Source: CBDANZ01 sp965197865 (GTDB lineage: Bacteria; Acidobacteriota; Vicinamibacteria; Vicinamibacterales; CAVVIG01). Taken from it: DNA of 64,000 nucleotides. The notes under the pieces were generated by a model. It was not told the origin of the DNA, did not search any database, and was given only the letters and a program-made list of their open reading frames with translations. Within the stretch, counting starts at the first letter, position 1, and the number at the start of each line of letters is the position of its first letter. Shown here one piece after another: positions 47,445-56,748 of the stretch. The stretch covers positions 604,444 through 668,443 of the forward strand of contig CBDANZ010000002.1 of the NCBI GenBank assembly GCA_965197865.1, written 5' to 3'. The position numbers and the translations under genes were made by a program.

Positions 47445-50111
47445 ATGTCAACCTCGGCGACACCGGCGATGCGGCAGTATCTCGACGCCAAGCAACAGCA
47501 CCGGGATGCGATTCTCTTGTTCCGGATGGGCGACTTCTACGAGATGTTCTACGAGGACGCGCTTGTGGCCGCCCGCGCCCTCGAGCTGACGCTCACTTCT
47601 CGATCCAGAGGCGCCAACGGCGGCGGGATTCCCATGTGCGGCGTGCCGTTTCATGCCGTGCACGCCTACATCGCGCGCCTCGTTAAGAAGGGATTCCGCG
47701 TCGCCATTTGCGATCAAGTCGAAGATCCGCGAAAGGCGAAAGGGCTCGTGAAGCGCGAAGTCGTCCGCGTCGTCTCGCCCGGCACGCTCACCGATTCGAA
47801 CTACCTCGACGCGCATGAGCCGGCATTTCTAATGGCGCTCGCTCCGGCCTCCGACCGCGAGAAATCTCCGAGCCACGGGCTCGGCATGGCGCTCCTCGAC
47901 GTATCGACGGGCGAATTCACGACGGCCGAGTACGGCGGCGAGGATGGCCTCCAGGCGTTGGCCGACGAATTGGCGGTGCTGAAGCCCCGCGAAGTCGTGG
48001 TCCCGTCCGATGAAGGTCCGGGGTCCGACGATCGCGCTGCCGCGCGCTGGCCGATCCTAGCTTCCTCGGGGTTGCCGATCACGCCCATCGAGGCGTGGGC
48101 GTTCGACTTCGAGTCGGCTCGGCGCACGCTGCTCGACCAGCTCCGCGCCTCCGGGCTTGAGGGATTCGGCCTCGAAGGCCGCCCCAGCGCCGTCTCGGCG
48201 GCGGGGGCGCTGGTCCACTATCTCCGAACAACGCAGAAAGTGGATCTTGCGCACGTGCGCGCGGTGAGCTATCGGCAGCGCGCGGACGGATTGCTCATCG
48301 ATCCGACGACGCTTAAGCATCTCGAGATCCTCCAAGGTCCCGATGGCGGTCGTGAGGGATCGCTGCTGGCCCAGCTCGATCGCACCATGACCGCGATCGG
48401 CAGCCGTACGCTGCGCGCCTGGCTGCTCACGCCGCTAGTCGCACTCGACGCCATCCGCGATCGCCTCGACGCCGTCGAGGAGCTGGCGTTTCACACCACC
48501 GACCGCGGCAAGTTTCGCGACACGATTAAGGCAGTTCAGGATCTCCAACGGCTCGTCGCGCGGGTGGCTCTCGGTACCGCCGGGCCGCGCGATCTAGTCG
48601 GATTGAAGCAGTCGCTGACCGTCGTTCCTCGAGTGCGCACCGTGCTCGCCGAACTGCAGGCTCCGCTCGTCCGCTCGCTCGCCGCCCAGCTCGACGAACT
48701 GCCTGATGTCCGCGACCGGATTGACTCCACGCTGATCGCCGATCCGCAGGCTCTCGCGCGTGACGGTGGATTCACACGCGACGGCGTCGACCCGGCTCTC
48801 GACGAGCTCAAGGCGATCAGTCGATCCGGCAAGCAGGTCATCGCCGAGATGGAAGGGCGAGAGCGGGCGCGCACGGGCATTCTATCGCTCAAAGTCCGCT
48901 ACAACCGCGTGTTCGGCTACTACATTGAAGTGTCCAAATCGAACCTGCACGCGGTCCCGGCCGACTATCACCGCAAGCAGACGATCGCTGGCGGTGAGCG
49001 CTTCATCACGCCCGCCCTGAAAGAGTACGAAGAGAAAGTGATCGGGGCCGACGAGCGCATCCTCGAGCGCGAGCTGGAGATCTTCGAATCGCTGCGTGCG
49101 GCGGTGGCCGCCGAGGCACCACGCATCCAGATGTCGGCACGCGCGCTGGCGGCACTCGACGTCCTGGCCGCGCTGGCGGAAGACGCCGCCGTCAACAGTT
49201 ACGCGAAGCCTCACGTGCACGACGATGACGAGTTTGTCGCCATCGACGCCCGCCACCCGGTCGTCGAACAGCGAACGGCGGCTGCTGGCGAGACGTTTGT
49301 CGCGAATGACATCGCGTTGAACAGCACCACCTGTCAGCTCGTTATCCTGACCGGCCCGAACATGGGCGGAAAATCCACCTACCTCCGCCAGGCCGCGCTC
49401 ATCTCGGTGATGGCACAGGCCGGCTCCTTCGTGCCGGCGCGCGAGGCGAAACTCGCCGTCGTCGATCGCCTCTTCGCTCGCGTGGGCGCCTCCGACAACA
49501 TCGCGCGCGGCCGCTCGACGTTCATGGTCGAGATGCAGGAGACGGCCAACATCCTTCACACGGCGACCTCGCGCAGCCTGGTGGTTCTCGACGAAATCGG
49601 CCGCGGCACGGCGACCTTTGACGGCCTGAGCATCGCCTGGGCCGTGGCCGAGTTCCTGGCGACTAACACGAGAATCCGGCCCAAAACGCTCTTCGCCACG
49701 CACTACCACGAGCTGACCGACCTGGCCGACGCTACGCCCGGCGTCGTCAACTATCACGTCGCGGCGCGCGAGTGGAAAGACGACATCATCTTCCTACGCA
49801 AGATCGTGGCAGGCCGCTCCGACCGGAGCTACGGGATTCAGGTGGCGCGCCTGGCGGGGCTACCGTCCGCGGTCGTCGATCGCGCCCGCGAGATCCTGTC
49901 CGCGCTCGAGCGCGACGAGCTGACCCGCGGCGGCCGGCCGTCGGTCACCGGGACGCCGAGCGGGCCGCAGCGTCAGCTCGGGCTGTTTCAGTCGGCGGTG
50001 CCGGCCGACACGCGATTGCGCGAAAAGTTGGCGGCCCTCGACGTGGATCGCATGACACCACTCGGGGCACTGGCGCTGCTGGCCGAGCTCAAAAGAGAGA
50101 CGGGCGAGTGA
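47445..50111 (+). CDS. mutS: DNA mismatch repair protein MutS
   Basis: 888 residues from the ATG at 47445. The mismatch-binding motif is ILLFRMGDFYEMFYEDA with the stacking Phe. Connector, core and clamp domains follow (SLKVRYNRVFGYYIEVSKSN). The ATPase domain has Walker A GPNMGGKSTY near residue 640, VGASDNIARGRSTFMVEM, and LDEIGRGTATFDG. The helix-turn-helix region is SYGIQVARLAGLPSAVVDRA. A 76-codon upstream in-frame extension is antisense to tsaB and is not used. The stop overlaps the GTG of the next (broken) gene. Confidence 0.97.
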   Translation: MSTSATPAMRQYLDAKQQHRDAILLFRMGDFYEMFYEDALVAARALELTLTSRSRGANGGGIPMCGVPFHAVHAYIARLVKKGFRVAICDQVEDPRKAKGLVKREVVRVVSPGTLTDSNYLDAHEPAFLMALAPASDREKSPSHGLGMALLDVSTGEFTTAEYGGEDGLQALADELAVLKPREVVVPSDEGPGSDDRAAARWPILASSGLPITPIEAWAFDFESARRTLLDQLRASGLEGFGLEGRPSAVSAAGALVHYLRTTQKVDLAHVRAVSYRQRADGLLIDPTTLKHLEILQGPDGGREGSLLAQLDRTMTAIGSRTLRAWLLTPLVALDAIRDRLDAVEELAFHTTDRGKFRDTIKAVQDLQRLVARVALGTAGPRDLVGLKQSLTVVPRVRTVLAELQAPLVRSLAAQLDELPDVRDRIDSTLIADPQALARDGGFTRDGVDPALDELKAISRSGKQVIAEMEGRERARTGILSLKVRYNRVFGYYIEVSKSNLHAVPADYHRKQTIAGGERFITPALKEYEEKVIGADERILERELEIFESLRAAVAAEAPRIQMSARALAALDVLAALAEDAAVNSYAKPHVHDDDEFVAIDARHPVVEQRTAAAGETFVANDIALNSTTCQLVILTGPNMGGKSTYLRQAALISVMAQAGSFVPAREAKLAVVDRLFARVGASDNIARGRSTFMVEMQETANILHTATSRSLVVLDEIGRGTATFDGLSIAWAVAEFLATNTRIRPKTLFATHYHELTDLADATPGVVNYHVAAREWKDDIIFLRKIVAGRSDRSYGIQVARLAGLPSAVVDRAREILSALERDELTRGGRPSVTGTPSGPQRQLGLFQSAVPADTRLREKLAALDVDRMTPLGALALLAELKRETGE

Positions 50112-50510
50112 GCGCCTCGCCTCGGCACTGCCTGTGGTGTCGTGCGGCGGCGCTACTCTCGACCCTCTTGGTGACCGCCTGCGTCGGGCGGCCGACACCG
50201 AACCCCAACGTTGTCGTCGTCGGAATCACAAGCGGTCCCAACAATCTCGATCCGCGCTTTGACATCAACGACTCGTCCCAGAAGATCCATCAGTTGATCT
50301 TCGACAGCCTGCTGATTCTCGACGATCGCCTCCGCGTCGTGACGACGGGCGGGTTGGCGGAACGATTCGACCATCCCGATTCCACGACGTACATCGATTA
50401 CCAACACGTCGGATAGAACCTCCTGGACCCGATCCTGCGTGACGTTCGGGTGTGCCAGGCTCTAGCGTACGCGATCGACCGCGAGGCAATCCTCGAGTAT
50501 CTGCGCCGAG
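50108..50510 (+). pseudogene. Oligopeptide-binding lipoprotein (family 5 SBP), 5' part, IS-interrupted
   Basis: GTG start overlapping the mutS stop (GTGA). A signal with lipobox LVTAC is followed by VVVVGITSGPNNLDPRFDINDSSQKIHQLIFDSL, the start of DppA/OppA-type binding proteins. Near 50413 an in-frame TAG follows YQHVG and the text then jumps to DPILRDVRVCQALAYAIDREAILEYLRR, which belongs about 200 residues later in the family; a large internal deletion is evident. The IS21-family element begins at 50511. The 3' part continues at 52609. Confidence 0.85.
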
Positions 50511-50668
50511 TGTCAATGGCAACCGAAAACTGCACACTTCGGGGAGATACATCTCGGGCGGAGCGGACGTTCTCCCGTTGATGCCCGTCGGGCGTTTTGG
50601 GCTGGACGCAGGGAGCGGAGCGACCGGAGTCCTGGCCAAAACGCGCCGCGAAGCTGCGCAGCCGGCGG

Positions 50669-51466
50669 TCACGTTGCGACTCCCTCACGCTGTTCGTCCG
50701 ACGCTGTCCTGAGCCAGTGCTGATGCTCCCGCATCCGGTAGCTGTTGCCCCGGGTGTTGACGATGTGGCAATGGTGCAGCAGCCGGTCGATGAGCGCCGC
50801 CGCCATGATCTCGTCGCCGAGCACGTGTCCCCATTCCTCGAAGCCCTTGTTCGAGGTCAGCACCGTCGACGCCCGCTCGTGTCGGGCGTTGATCAGCTGG
50901 AAGAAGAGCACGGCGCCGTCTTGGCTGACCGGCAGGTAGCCGATCTCGTCGACGACGAGCAGCGCGGGATGCGTCAGCACGCGCAGCCGCCGGGACAGCT
51001 CACCCGCGGCCCTGGCGTCCATGAGCGAGTCGATCAGGCCTGCCAACGTCCCGTAGTAGACGCGTCGGCCGGCCTCGGCGGCCGCGATCGCCAGACTGAT
51101 CGCCAGATGCGTCTTGCCCACTCCAGGCGGGCCGAGCAGGATGACGTTCTCGGCGCGGTCGAGGAATCCCAGCTCGTGCAGGCTCTCGATCTGCTCGCGC
51201 TTGAGGCTCGGCTGGAAGGTAAAGTCAAACTGCGCCAGCGTCTTGACGGCCGGCAGGCGCGAGGAGCGCATGGCGGCCTGCAGGCGACGGTTGTTGCGCA
51301 GCGCGATCTGGGCGTTGAGCACCAGCTCGATCGCTTCGCCCGCCGTCACCGCCCCGCTGTCGACCTGCGCCAGCACGCCGTCGACGGCTTCCAGGGCGCC
51401 GGGCATCTTCAAGTCCGCCAGCATCGCCCGCAGCCGGTCGCGCCGGTCACTCGCGGTCGCCGTCAT
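50669..51466 (-). CDS. istB: IS21-family helper ATPase IstB
   Basis: 265 residues. AAA+ ATPase of the DnaC/IstB type: Walker A LGPPGVGKTHLA, Walker B LLVVDEIGYLP, sensor TVLTSNKGFEEWG. It loads the IstA transposase on target DNA. It starts within the last codons of istA. Intact. Confidence 0.95.
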   Translation of the reverse strand: MTATASDRRDRLRAMLADLKMPGALEAVDGVLAQVDSGAVTAGEAIELVLNAQIALRNNRRLQAAMRSSRLPAVKTLAQFDFTFQPSLKREQIESLHELGFLDRAENVILLGPPGVGKTHLAISLAIAAAEAGRRVYYGTLAGLIDSLMDARAAGELSRRLRVLTHPALLVVDEIGYLPVSQDGAVLFFQLINARHERASTVLTSNKGFEEWGHVLGDEIMAAALIDRLLHHCHIVNTRGNSYRMREHQHWLRTASDEQREGVAT

Positions 51467-52485
51467 CCCGCCGCCTCCGCGTAGACCCGCAACGAGCGGC
51501 GCTCCACCGCGATGGTGTCGGGCACGCGCCGGTGGGCCGGCTCGGCACCGCGGTGGACGCCGAGACGCTGGTAGGGACGGCGTGCCAAGGGACGCAGCAC
51601 CGCACGCTCGCCCCGCTCGAAGCGATCCACTGGGCGCTCGCCCGTCGTACCGTGCCGACGCACGTTGGCCGTGCCCTCCAGCCAGCGCGACGCCTGCTCG
51701 TTGAGATCCTCGTCGTTCGCGAACGCACGCCCGTAGAAGAAGCTGTCACGGATGTAGCGGATTGGCCGCTCCACCTTGCCCTTCGTCTGCGCCCGATACG
51801 GCCGGCACGCGCGCGGGTGGAATCCCCAGTGCGCGGCAAAGCGCAGAAACTCCGCGTTCAACACCAGCTCGCCGCCGCCCACGCGCTGGTCCGACAGCAC
51901 GACCGCGCGCATCTGGTCAAACAAGAGCTCCTTCGGGACACCGCCGAACCGCGCGAACGCGCGCTCCAGCCCGTCGGTCAACACGGCCATCGTCTGCCGG
52001 CGGTAGAAACACAGCCACAGCAGCCGGGAGTGGCTCAGCACCACCACCAGGGCGTGCCGGCGGCCCCAGGGCAGGGTGAAGGTCGCGAAGTCCACCTGGC
52101 CCTGACGCCCCGCCGGCGTCTCGAACCGAACCACCGACTCGGTCGGCTCCCGTGGACGCACCGCGCGGACGTAGTCCCGCACCCGGCTGTAGCCACCGGG
52201 GTAGCCCGCCGCGCGGACCTCGTCAAACAGCCGCTGCGCCGACAGCCCGGGATACTCCTCGAGACGTGCATCGATGATCCCCGTGTAGGGATCCAGCTTG
52301 TGGGGCGCCGGTGGTCGCGGCGCGTAGCGCGAGCCACCTGACGACAGGTCCCGGTCCAACTGACCCGTCTCGACCCACTCGTGGATCGTCCGGCGACTCA
52401 CCCCGAAGCGTCTCGACAACTCCGCCTTCGAGACGCCCCGTTCCAGGTAGTACTTCAGCAACATCCTCGTCTCCCATCCATGCAT
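51463..52485 (-). CDS. istA: IS21-family transposase IstA
   Basis: 340 residues. An N-terminal helix-turn-helix (SKAELSRRFGVSRRTIHEWV) is followed by a DDE integrase core with Asp in GQVDFATF, Asp in LLFDQMRAVV and Glu in KGKVERPIRYIRDSFF. It is somewhat shorter than many IstA proteins (about 400-500), but all catalytic parts are present, so the element may be active. Confidence 0.93.
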   Translation of the reverse strand: MHGWETRMLLKYYLERGVSKAELSRRFGVSRRTIHEWVETGQLDRDLSSGGSRYAPRPPAPHKLDPYTGIIDARLEEYPGLSAQRLFDEVRAAGYPGGYSRVRDYVRAVRPREPTESVVRFETPAGRQGQVDFATFTLPWGRRHALVVVLSHSRLLWLCFYRRQTMAVLTDGLERAFARFGGVPKELLFDQMRAVVLSDQRVGGGELVLNAEFLRFAAHWGFHPRACRPYRAQTKGKVERPIRYIRDSFFYGRAFANDEDLNEQASRWLEGTANVRRHGTTGERPVDRFERGERAVLRPLARRPYQRLGVHRGAEPAHRRVPDTIAVERRSLRVYAEAAG

Positions 52486-52608
52486 CGGTGCCCCGCTCCC
52501 TCGTTGTTGACGTCGTCAACATCGTGGAACGCAAGGCAGCCCCCGCCAACCACCAAGGTGTGCGGTTTTCGGTTGCCACAAATGGGAACTTTACGGTTGC
52601 CACCAACA

Positions 52609-53266
52609 CCGAGGACTGGCGACCCCGGCCGACGGCCTGCTGCCGCCGCTCTCGTGGGCCTACGAGCTCGACGTGTTCTCGTTTTCTCACGACCCGGATC
52701 GGGCGCGTGCGCTCCTGGGCGAGGCCGGGCATCCCGATCCGGATGGGGATGGCCCCCACCCGTGACTGCGCCTCACGCTGAAGGTGTCGAACATCGAGTT
52801 CAACCGCCTACAGTCGACGGTGATTCAACAGGATCTCGCGGCGGGTCGGCGTCGCTCTCGAGGTGCACACCTACGAGTTCGCCACGCTCCTTGCCGACGT
52901 CGTCAGCAGCAATCTCTAACTGTTTACGCTCTAGTGGCCAGGCGGCGCGCTGGCGGACCCCGACATCCTGCGCCGCGTCTTCCACTCGTCGCAAAGGCCG
53001 CCGTTAGGTTTCAGCAGCGGATTCTTCGATCAACCGCACCTCGACGCACTGCTCGACGAAGCGGCCACGGACACCGACCCGGAGCGCCGGCGCGAGCTTT
53101 TCGCAAGGCGCAGCGGGTCCTCGCCCGAGAGGTCCCCTACGTCAGTCTCTGGCACAAAACGAATTTCGTGCTCGCACAACGCACGCTGACCGGCATTCGT
53201 CTGTCGCCCACACCCGATTTCCTCTTCCTCAGGGATGTCCGCGTTGACCCTTCTCGAACGAATTAG
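52609..53266 (+). pseudogene. Oligopeptide-binding protein, 3' part, degenerate
   Basis: Continues the gene cut by the IS21 element. LATPADGLLPPLSWAYELDVFSF and DPDRARALLGEAGHPDPDGDG are family 5 substrate-binding sequence. A TGA at 52763, a shift near 52850, TAA at 52917, TAG at 52932 and another shift near 53103 break it. Still legible are VALEVHTYEFATLLADVV, ADPDILRRVFHSS, QRVLAREVPYVSLWHKTNFVLAQ and GIRLSPTPDFLFLRD. So many defects, on both sides of the IS, suggest the gene was dead independently of the insertion. From 53267 to 53383 no gene is seen. Confidence 0.85.
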
Positions 53267-53383
53267 CCTCGCGGTCCTCGCGTGGACGACGGCAACGCCA
53301 ACGCCCCCTCTCGGCGCGAGGTTCTACGTCCGCCTCCCGCGCGTGTTCTGACAAGCGGCGTTTTCATGATTTAATGATCGCGC

Positions 53384-54469
53384 ATGAAGAAAAGGTCACG
53401 GTTCCTACAGACGCCGATCGAACCCTTTACGGTTGAAGGCGGCCTCACCGCGGATCAACTCCTCGAGCGGATGGAGCGCATCTCCTTTCAAGGCCGCAAT
53501 CTCGCCACCGCGCATCGCATCTGGCTCAAAATGTTGGAAGACGATGTGACGATCTTTCTCGGGATGGCTGGCGCACTGAGCGCCGGGGGCCTTCGCCTGA
53601 TTGTCGCGTACCTCATCAGAAACCGGTTCGTGGACTGCCTCGTGTCCACGGGCGCGAATCTCTACCACGACCTGCACGAAACGCGTGGCCAGCGGCACTA
53701 CATCGGCTCGCCACACGCCGACGATGCCGCGCTCGCCGAGGAGCGTATCGATCGCGTGTACGACACCTTCGCGAGCGAGGAAGAGTTCATCGCGAACGAC
53801 AGCTGGATAGCGGACTTCGCGGCCACGCTGGAGCCGCGGCCGTACACCACCCGCGAGTTTCTCTATCAGCTGGGCGGTCATCTCTGGAAGGCGACCGCCT
53901 GCGACGGCATCCTCACAGCCGCCTATCGCGCTAACGTCCCGGTGTTCTGTCCGGCCATTGCAGACTCATCCATCGGCATGGGGCTGTCGCAGGTGCGGCA
54001 GAAGGATCGCCGCTTCGGCCACATCGACATCATTGGAGGCATCGTCGAGTCGGCGAATATCGTGATCTGCCGTCCGCGCACCGCATCGGTCGTCCTGGGC
54101 GGCGGCACGCCGAAGAACTTCATCAACCAGGCGAGCGTGCAGGCGGAGTTCTACAGCTCAGAGGTGAGCGGTCATCGGTACGCGCTGCAGATCGTGACCG
54201 ACGTGCCGCATTTCGGCGGCGCGTCCGGGTCGAGCCTCGAGGAGGCGCAGAGCTGGGGTAAGTTGGCCGCCCATTCGGCCAGAGTGACGGTCCTGGCCGA
54301 CGCCACCATCGCCTTGCCGATTCTCGCCAGCGCGCTCGCCAGCACGGCCCCTTCCCGCCTCGCCCGGCGCCATGCGCCGGCCTTCACCCTGGAGTCCCGC
54401 GTGATGACGATCGACGGCTTGGAGGTTCCCAGCGATCACTTTGGAGTCGTGAGGGAACCTGCCGTGTGA
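53384..54469 (+). CDS. Deoxyhypusine-synthase-family protein
   Basis: 361 residues. NAD-binding and active-site motifs of deoxyhypusine synthase are present: TIFLGMAGALSAGGLR, LVSTGANLYHDLHE, GMGLSQVRQKDRRFGHIDIIGG, LGGGTPKNFINQA and EEAQSWGKL. The Lys293 in the last motif matches the imine-forming catalytic lysine. In eukaryotes and archaea the enzyme modifies eIF5A; bacterial homologues are thought to act on polyamines (for example homospermidine-type synthesis). The substrate here is unknown. The upstream neighbour is the dead peptide-binding gene, giving no clue. Confidence 0.85.
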   Translation: MKKRSRFLQTPIEPFTVEGGLTADQLLERMERISFQGRNLATAHRIWLKMLEDDVTIFLGMAGALSAGGLRLIVAYLIRNRFVDCLVSTGANLYHDLHETRGQRHYIGSPHADDAALAEERIDRVYDTFASEEEFIANDSWIADFAATLEPRPYTTREFLYQLGGHLWKATACDGILTAAYRANVPVFCPAIADSSIGMGLSQVRQKDRRFGHIDIIGGIVESANIVICRPRTASVVLGGGTPKNFINQASVQAEFYSSEVSGHRYALQIVTDVPHFGGASGSSLEEAQSWGKLAAHSARVTVLADATIALPILASALASTAPSRLARRHAPAFTLESRVMTIDGLEVPSDHFGVVREPAV

Positions 54470-54533
54470 TCCGGACCGGTTCGGATCGTAGCTTGGAAAG
54501 TTGGCTTTGGGTTTCTTATGTCCTTCGTGGTGA

Positions 54534-55259
54534 CTAGGTCTTCCTGAGAGAATCCAGCGCCCGCTTCGCCTCCTCGCTGAACGGCGAATCAGGAAACTCG
54601 TTCACGACCTGATTGAACACCTGCTGCGCCTCGGTCGCTTTGCCGGCGTCGAGGTAGGTCCGGCCAAGCTGCATCAAAATTCCGTCGACCGGCAACGGTC
54701 CATCCTTGTTCTCCGCAAGGCCCTTAAACGTCTCGATGGCTCGATCGTACTGGCCACCGCGCGCCTGCGACTCCGCCAACCCGAGCCGGGCCATCTGACC
54801 GTAGAGGCGGTCGCCGGCTCGATCGATCACCTGCTGATACGCGGCGCCCGCTTCTGCCGGCTTGCCGAGCGTCATCCAGGTGGATGCCTCCAGGTAGCGC
54901 GCGAACATGCCGGCGTCGGTCGACGGGTACCTGTCTGCTGCGATCTTGAACTTGGCCTGCGCCGCTTCATACTTTTCGCGTTCGGTTGGAAAGCTCAGCC
55001 CGATCGACGGCGCGCCGGGCGCCGGAGGCGCCCCGACGCGCGCCTCGCTCACGGCGACCGCTTCTGCCAGCAGCGCACTGGCGCCGTCCTGGACGCGCAC
55101 GCGCCATGTCAGATAGCCGATGGCTCCCACGACCAATACCAAGACCACGACGGCAATCGTGGTTGCCTGCTGGCTCCGGGCTTTGAAAGCCTGCTTCGCG
55201 TTGATTGCGAGAGCGGCGAGCGCGTTTTCCTTCAGATGATGACGTTCCGTTCGCTTCAT
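54534..55259 (-). CDS. Membrane-anchored TPR protein (YfgM-like)
   Basis: 241 residues. A cytoplasmic basic start (MKRTERHHLKENALAALAINAKQAF) precedes one membrane helix (ATTIAVVVLVLVVGAIGYL) and a periplasmic part with TPR-like repeats, including ARYLEASTWMTLGKPAEAGAAYQQVI, ARLGLAESQARGGQYDRAIETFKGL and LMQLGRTYLDAGKATEAQQVFNQVV. The layout is that of YfgM, an ancillary factor at the Sec translocon. It overlaps apbE by 4 bases, as last gene of the flavin operon, which could mean a role in assembling that system. Confidence 0.75.
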   Translation of the reverse strand: MKRTERHHLKENALAALAINAKQAFKARSQQATTIAVVVLVLVVGAIGYLTWRVRVQDGASALLAEAVAVSEARVGAPPAPGAPSIGLSFPTEREKYEAAQAKFKIAADRYPSTDAGMFARYLEASTWMTLGKPAEAGAAYQQVIDRAGDRLYGQMARLGLAESQARGGQYDRAIETFKGLAENKDGPLPVDGILMQLGRTYLDAGKATEAQQVFNQVVNEFPDSPFSEEAKRALDSLRKT

Positions 55260-56293
55260 TCTTCAGAGAATAGCACGGCCTTTCGAAAGGCTGGCGTCGT
55301 CACGGTGATGATGCGTCCTCTATTGTCGGGCACCAGATAACACGCGCTGATCCCGCGCGCCTCGGCCCAATGTCGGCCCTTTTCCGGACCCATGACAGAA
55401 AGCGCCGTCGACAAGATGTCGGCGACCAGGGCTCGGCGGTGCCAGACCGTGACGGATCCGCGAAACGCCGCCGGCCGGCCCGCTCTTGGGTCGAGGATGT
55501 GACCGACCCGCCGGCCGCCCACAAGCAGATCGCGCTCCGATCCGGAGCTGGTTGAAAGCGATCCTTCCCGCATCCAGACGGCGACATGAGGCTGCGCTCT
55601 GTCGAGCGGATGAGCAATCGCAATGGACCACCCTCGCTCGCCTGGCGGAGCGCCGTGGGCCGACACCTGGCCGCCCAGATCGATCAGCCACGGCCGGTCG
55701 CCCAGCACGAGACCGGCACGATCGAGCGCGTCGCCCTTGCCGAATGCGCCGACGTCAATCGTCACATCGGCGCGACGCGTGACGGTGCACCGCGCGGGGT
55801 CGAATTCAAGATGGCCGAACCCGCTGGACGACCGCGCGGCTGCGAGCTCTTCAGCCGAAGGAATTCGACCTCGGCCATGAATGTCCCACCGATCGAGAAT
55901 CCGTCCGATCGCAGGATCGAACGCTCCTTCGGTCGTCCGCTGCCAGCTCGACACCACACCAAAAACGTCGCACACCTGCGGGCTCGCCTGCCAAGGGGCC
56001 CCAATCGGCGTCCGATTTAGCGCCGTGATCCCGCTGTCCTCACGCCACGTACTGAGCTCAGCGTCGGTTCGTTCGAGCGCCTCGAGCGCGCGCTCCAGTC
56101 GCTTCAGGCCGCTGGGGCGAGTGGCATCCCAGGCCGCCAGCCGAACGCGCGTGCCCATCAGGTGCGCCTCGCGCTCGACGAACACTCTCGAGACGGTTTC
56201 AAGACCGCTGGTAGTGTCCGGCTTCAGCCAGACCGATGATGTGCCGCCGACGGTTAAGAGGACGAAGATACCGACAACGAGGCTTCGGTTCAC
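55256..56293 (-). CDS. apbE: FAD:protein FMN transferase ApbE
   Basis: 345 residues. A short N-terminal membrane/signal segment (LVVGIFVLLTVGGTSS) is followed by VWLKPDTT and a catalytic domain from EAHLMGTRVRLAAW. Family motifs: GAFDPAIGRILD, VTIDVGAFGKGDALD, LIDLGGQVSAHG, and the metal-site region VGHILDPRAGRP. It attaches FMN covalently to threonine in extracytoplasmic proteins, here presumably the FMN-binding protein encoded two genes upstream. The VWLKPDTT segment is encoded by a palindrome (56216-56233) of the dispersed repeat type and is not part of the normal fold. It overlaps the neighbouring genes by 4 bases at each end. Confidence 0.92.
   Translation of the reverse strand: MNRSLVVGIFVLLTVGGTSSVWLKPDTTSGLETVSRVFVEREAHLMGTRVRLAAWDATRPSGLKRLERALEALERTDAELSTWREDSGITALNRTPIGAPWQASPQVCDVFGVVSSWQRTTEGAFDPAIGRILDRWDIHGRGRIPSAEELAAARSSSGFGHLEFDPARCTVTRRADVTIDVGAFGKGDALDRAGLVLGDRPWLIDLGGQVSAHGAPPGERGWSIAIAHPLDRAQPHVAVWMREGSLSTSSGSERDLLVGGRRVGHILDPRAGRPAAFRGSVTVWHRRALVADILSTALSVMGPEKGRHWAEARGISACYLVPDNRGRIITVTTPAFRKAVLFSEE
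56216..56233. repeat. REP-like palindrome inside apbE
   Basis: GTCCGGC-TTCA-GCCAGAC, a 7-base stem with one mismatch and the same TTCA loop as the palindromes at 17740 and 45764. In the apbE frame it is translated as part of VWLKPDTT, between the signal segment and the catalytic domain. Confidence 0.65.
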
Positions 56294-56748
56294 GCTACCT
56301 CTTCTTGGATCCCTACAGGTGAGCTCCGTGTCAGGCGGACGCTAATGACGAGATGCGCGAGGTAGGTAACCCCGAACAACACTCCGCTGACTACATGCAC
56401 AACGGAGGTCACACCGAGCACCGCGTCCGAGGTTAGCACCTGCAGAAGGTAGCCGCTCGCGGCCATCACGAAAAAGCTGCCGAACGAGACGAATCCGGAT
56501 CTCCGGTTCGTTATGCGACTGGTCCCGACCTTTCTGCGGACGTGCCCGTCTACGAGAATGCCGAACATCAGCAACAGTCCGGGCGCTGCGAGGACGTGCG
56601 CGGCAAGCATCGCCGATTGCCACGGATGGTTGACAACCGAGAACGGATCGTCGTTCACGAGTAGATACTTCATCCAGAAGTACACCCCTCCGCTCAGCAA
56701 GACCCCCAGCGTCAGCAGCCCAAACGTCCAGCGCTCCCACCGATTCAA
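56290..56748 (-). CDS. Four-helix membrane protein with conserved histidines, probable b-type cytochrome
   Basis: 152 residues. Helices lie at about 8-28, 45-66, 84-104 and 113-136. His41 and His51 flank or enter helix 2, His69 follows it, and His118 and His132 lie in helix 4, spaced to bind one or two b hemes. It resembles small cytochrome b561/DUF4405-like proteins that accompany FMN-binding domains. Probable role: moving electrons from the quinone pool to the periplasmic flavoprotein. It overlaps both neighbours by 4 bases. Family placement is by appearance and context, so moderate. Confidence 0.6.
   Translation of the reverse strand: MNRWERWTFGLLTLGVLLSGGVYFWMKYLLVNDDPFSVVNHPWQSAMLAAHVLAAPGLLLMFGILVDGHVRRKVGTSRITNRRSGFVSFGSFFVMAASGYLLQVLTSDAVLGVTSVVHVVSGVLFGVTYLAHLVISVRLTRSSPVGIQEEVA

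Larger units (their letters stand above)
50511..52608. mobile_element. Complete IS21-family insertion sequence
   Basis: 2098 bp. Ends begin TGTCAATGGCAACCG (left) and, inverted, TGTTGGTGGCAACCG (right). The TGGCAACCG word recurs inside the right end, as in the multiple terminal repeats of IS21. The left end also shares GGCAACCGAAAA with that inner copy. It is flanked by a 5-base duplication CCGAG (50506-50510 and 52609-52613). It carries istA and istB overlapping by 4 bases on the minus strand. Removing the element and one CCGAG restores the host reading frame (LRRGLATPADG), which confirms the boundaries. Confidence 0.92.
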
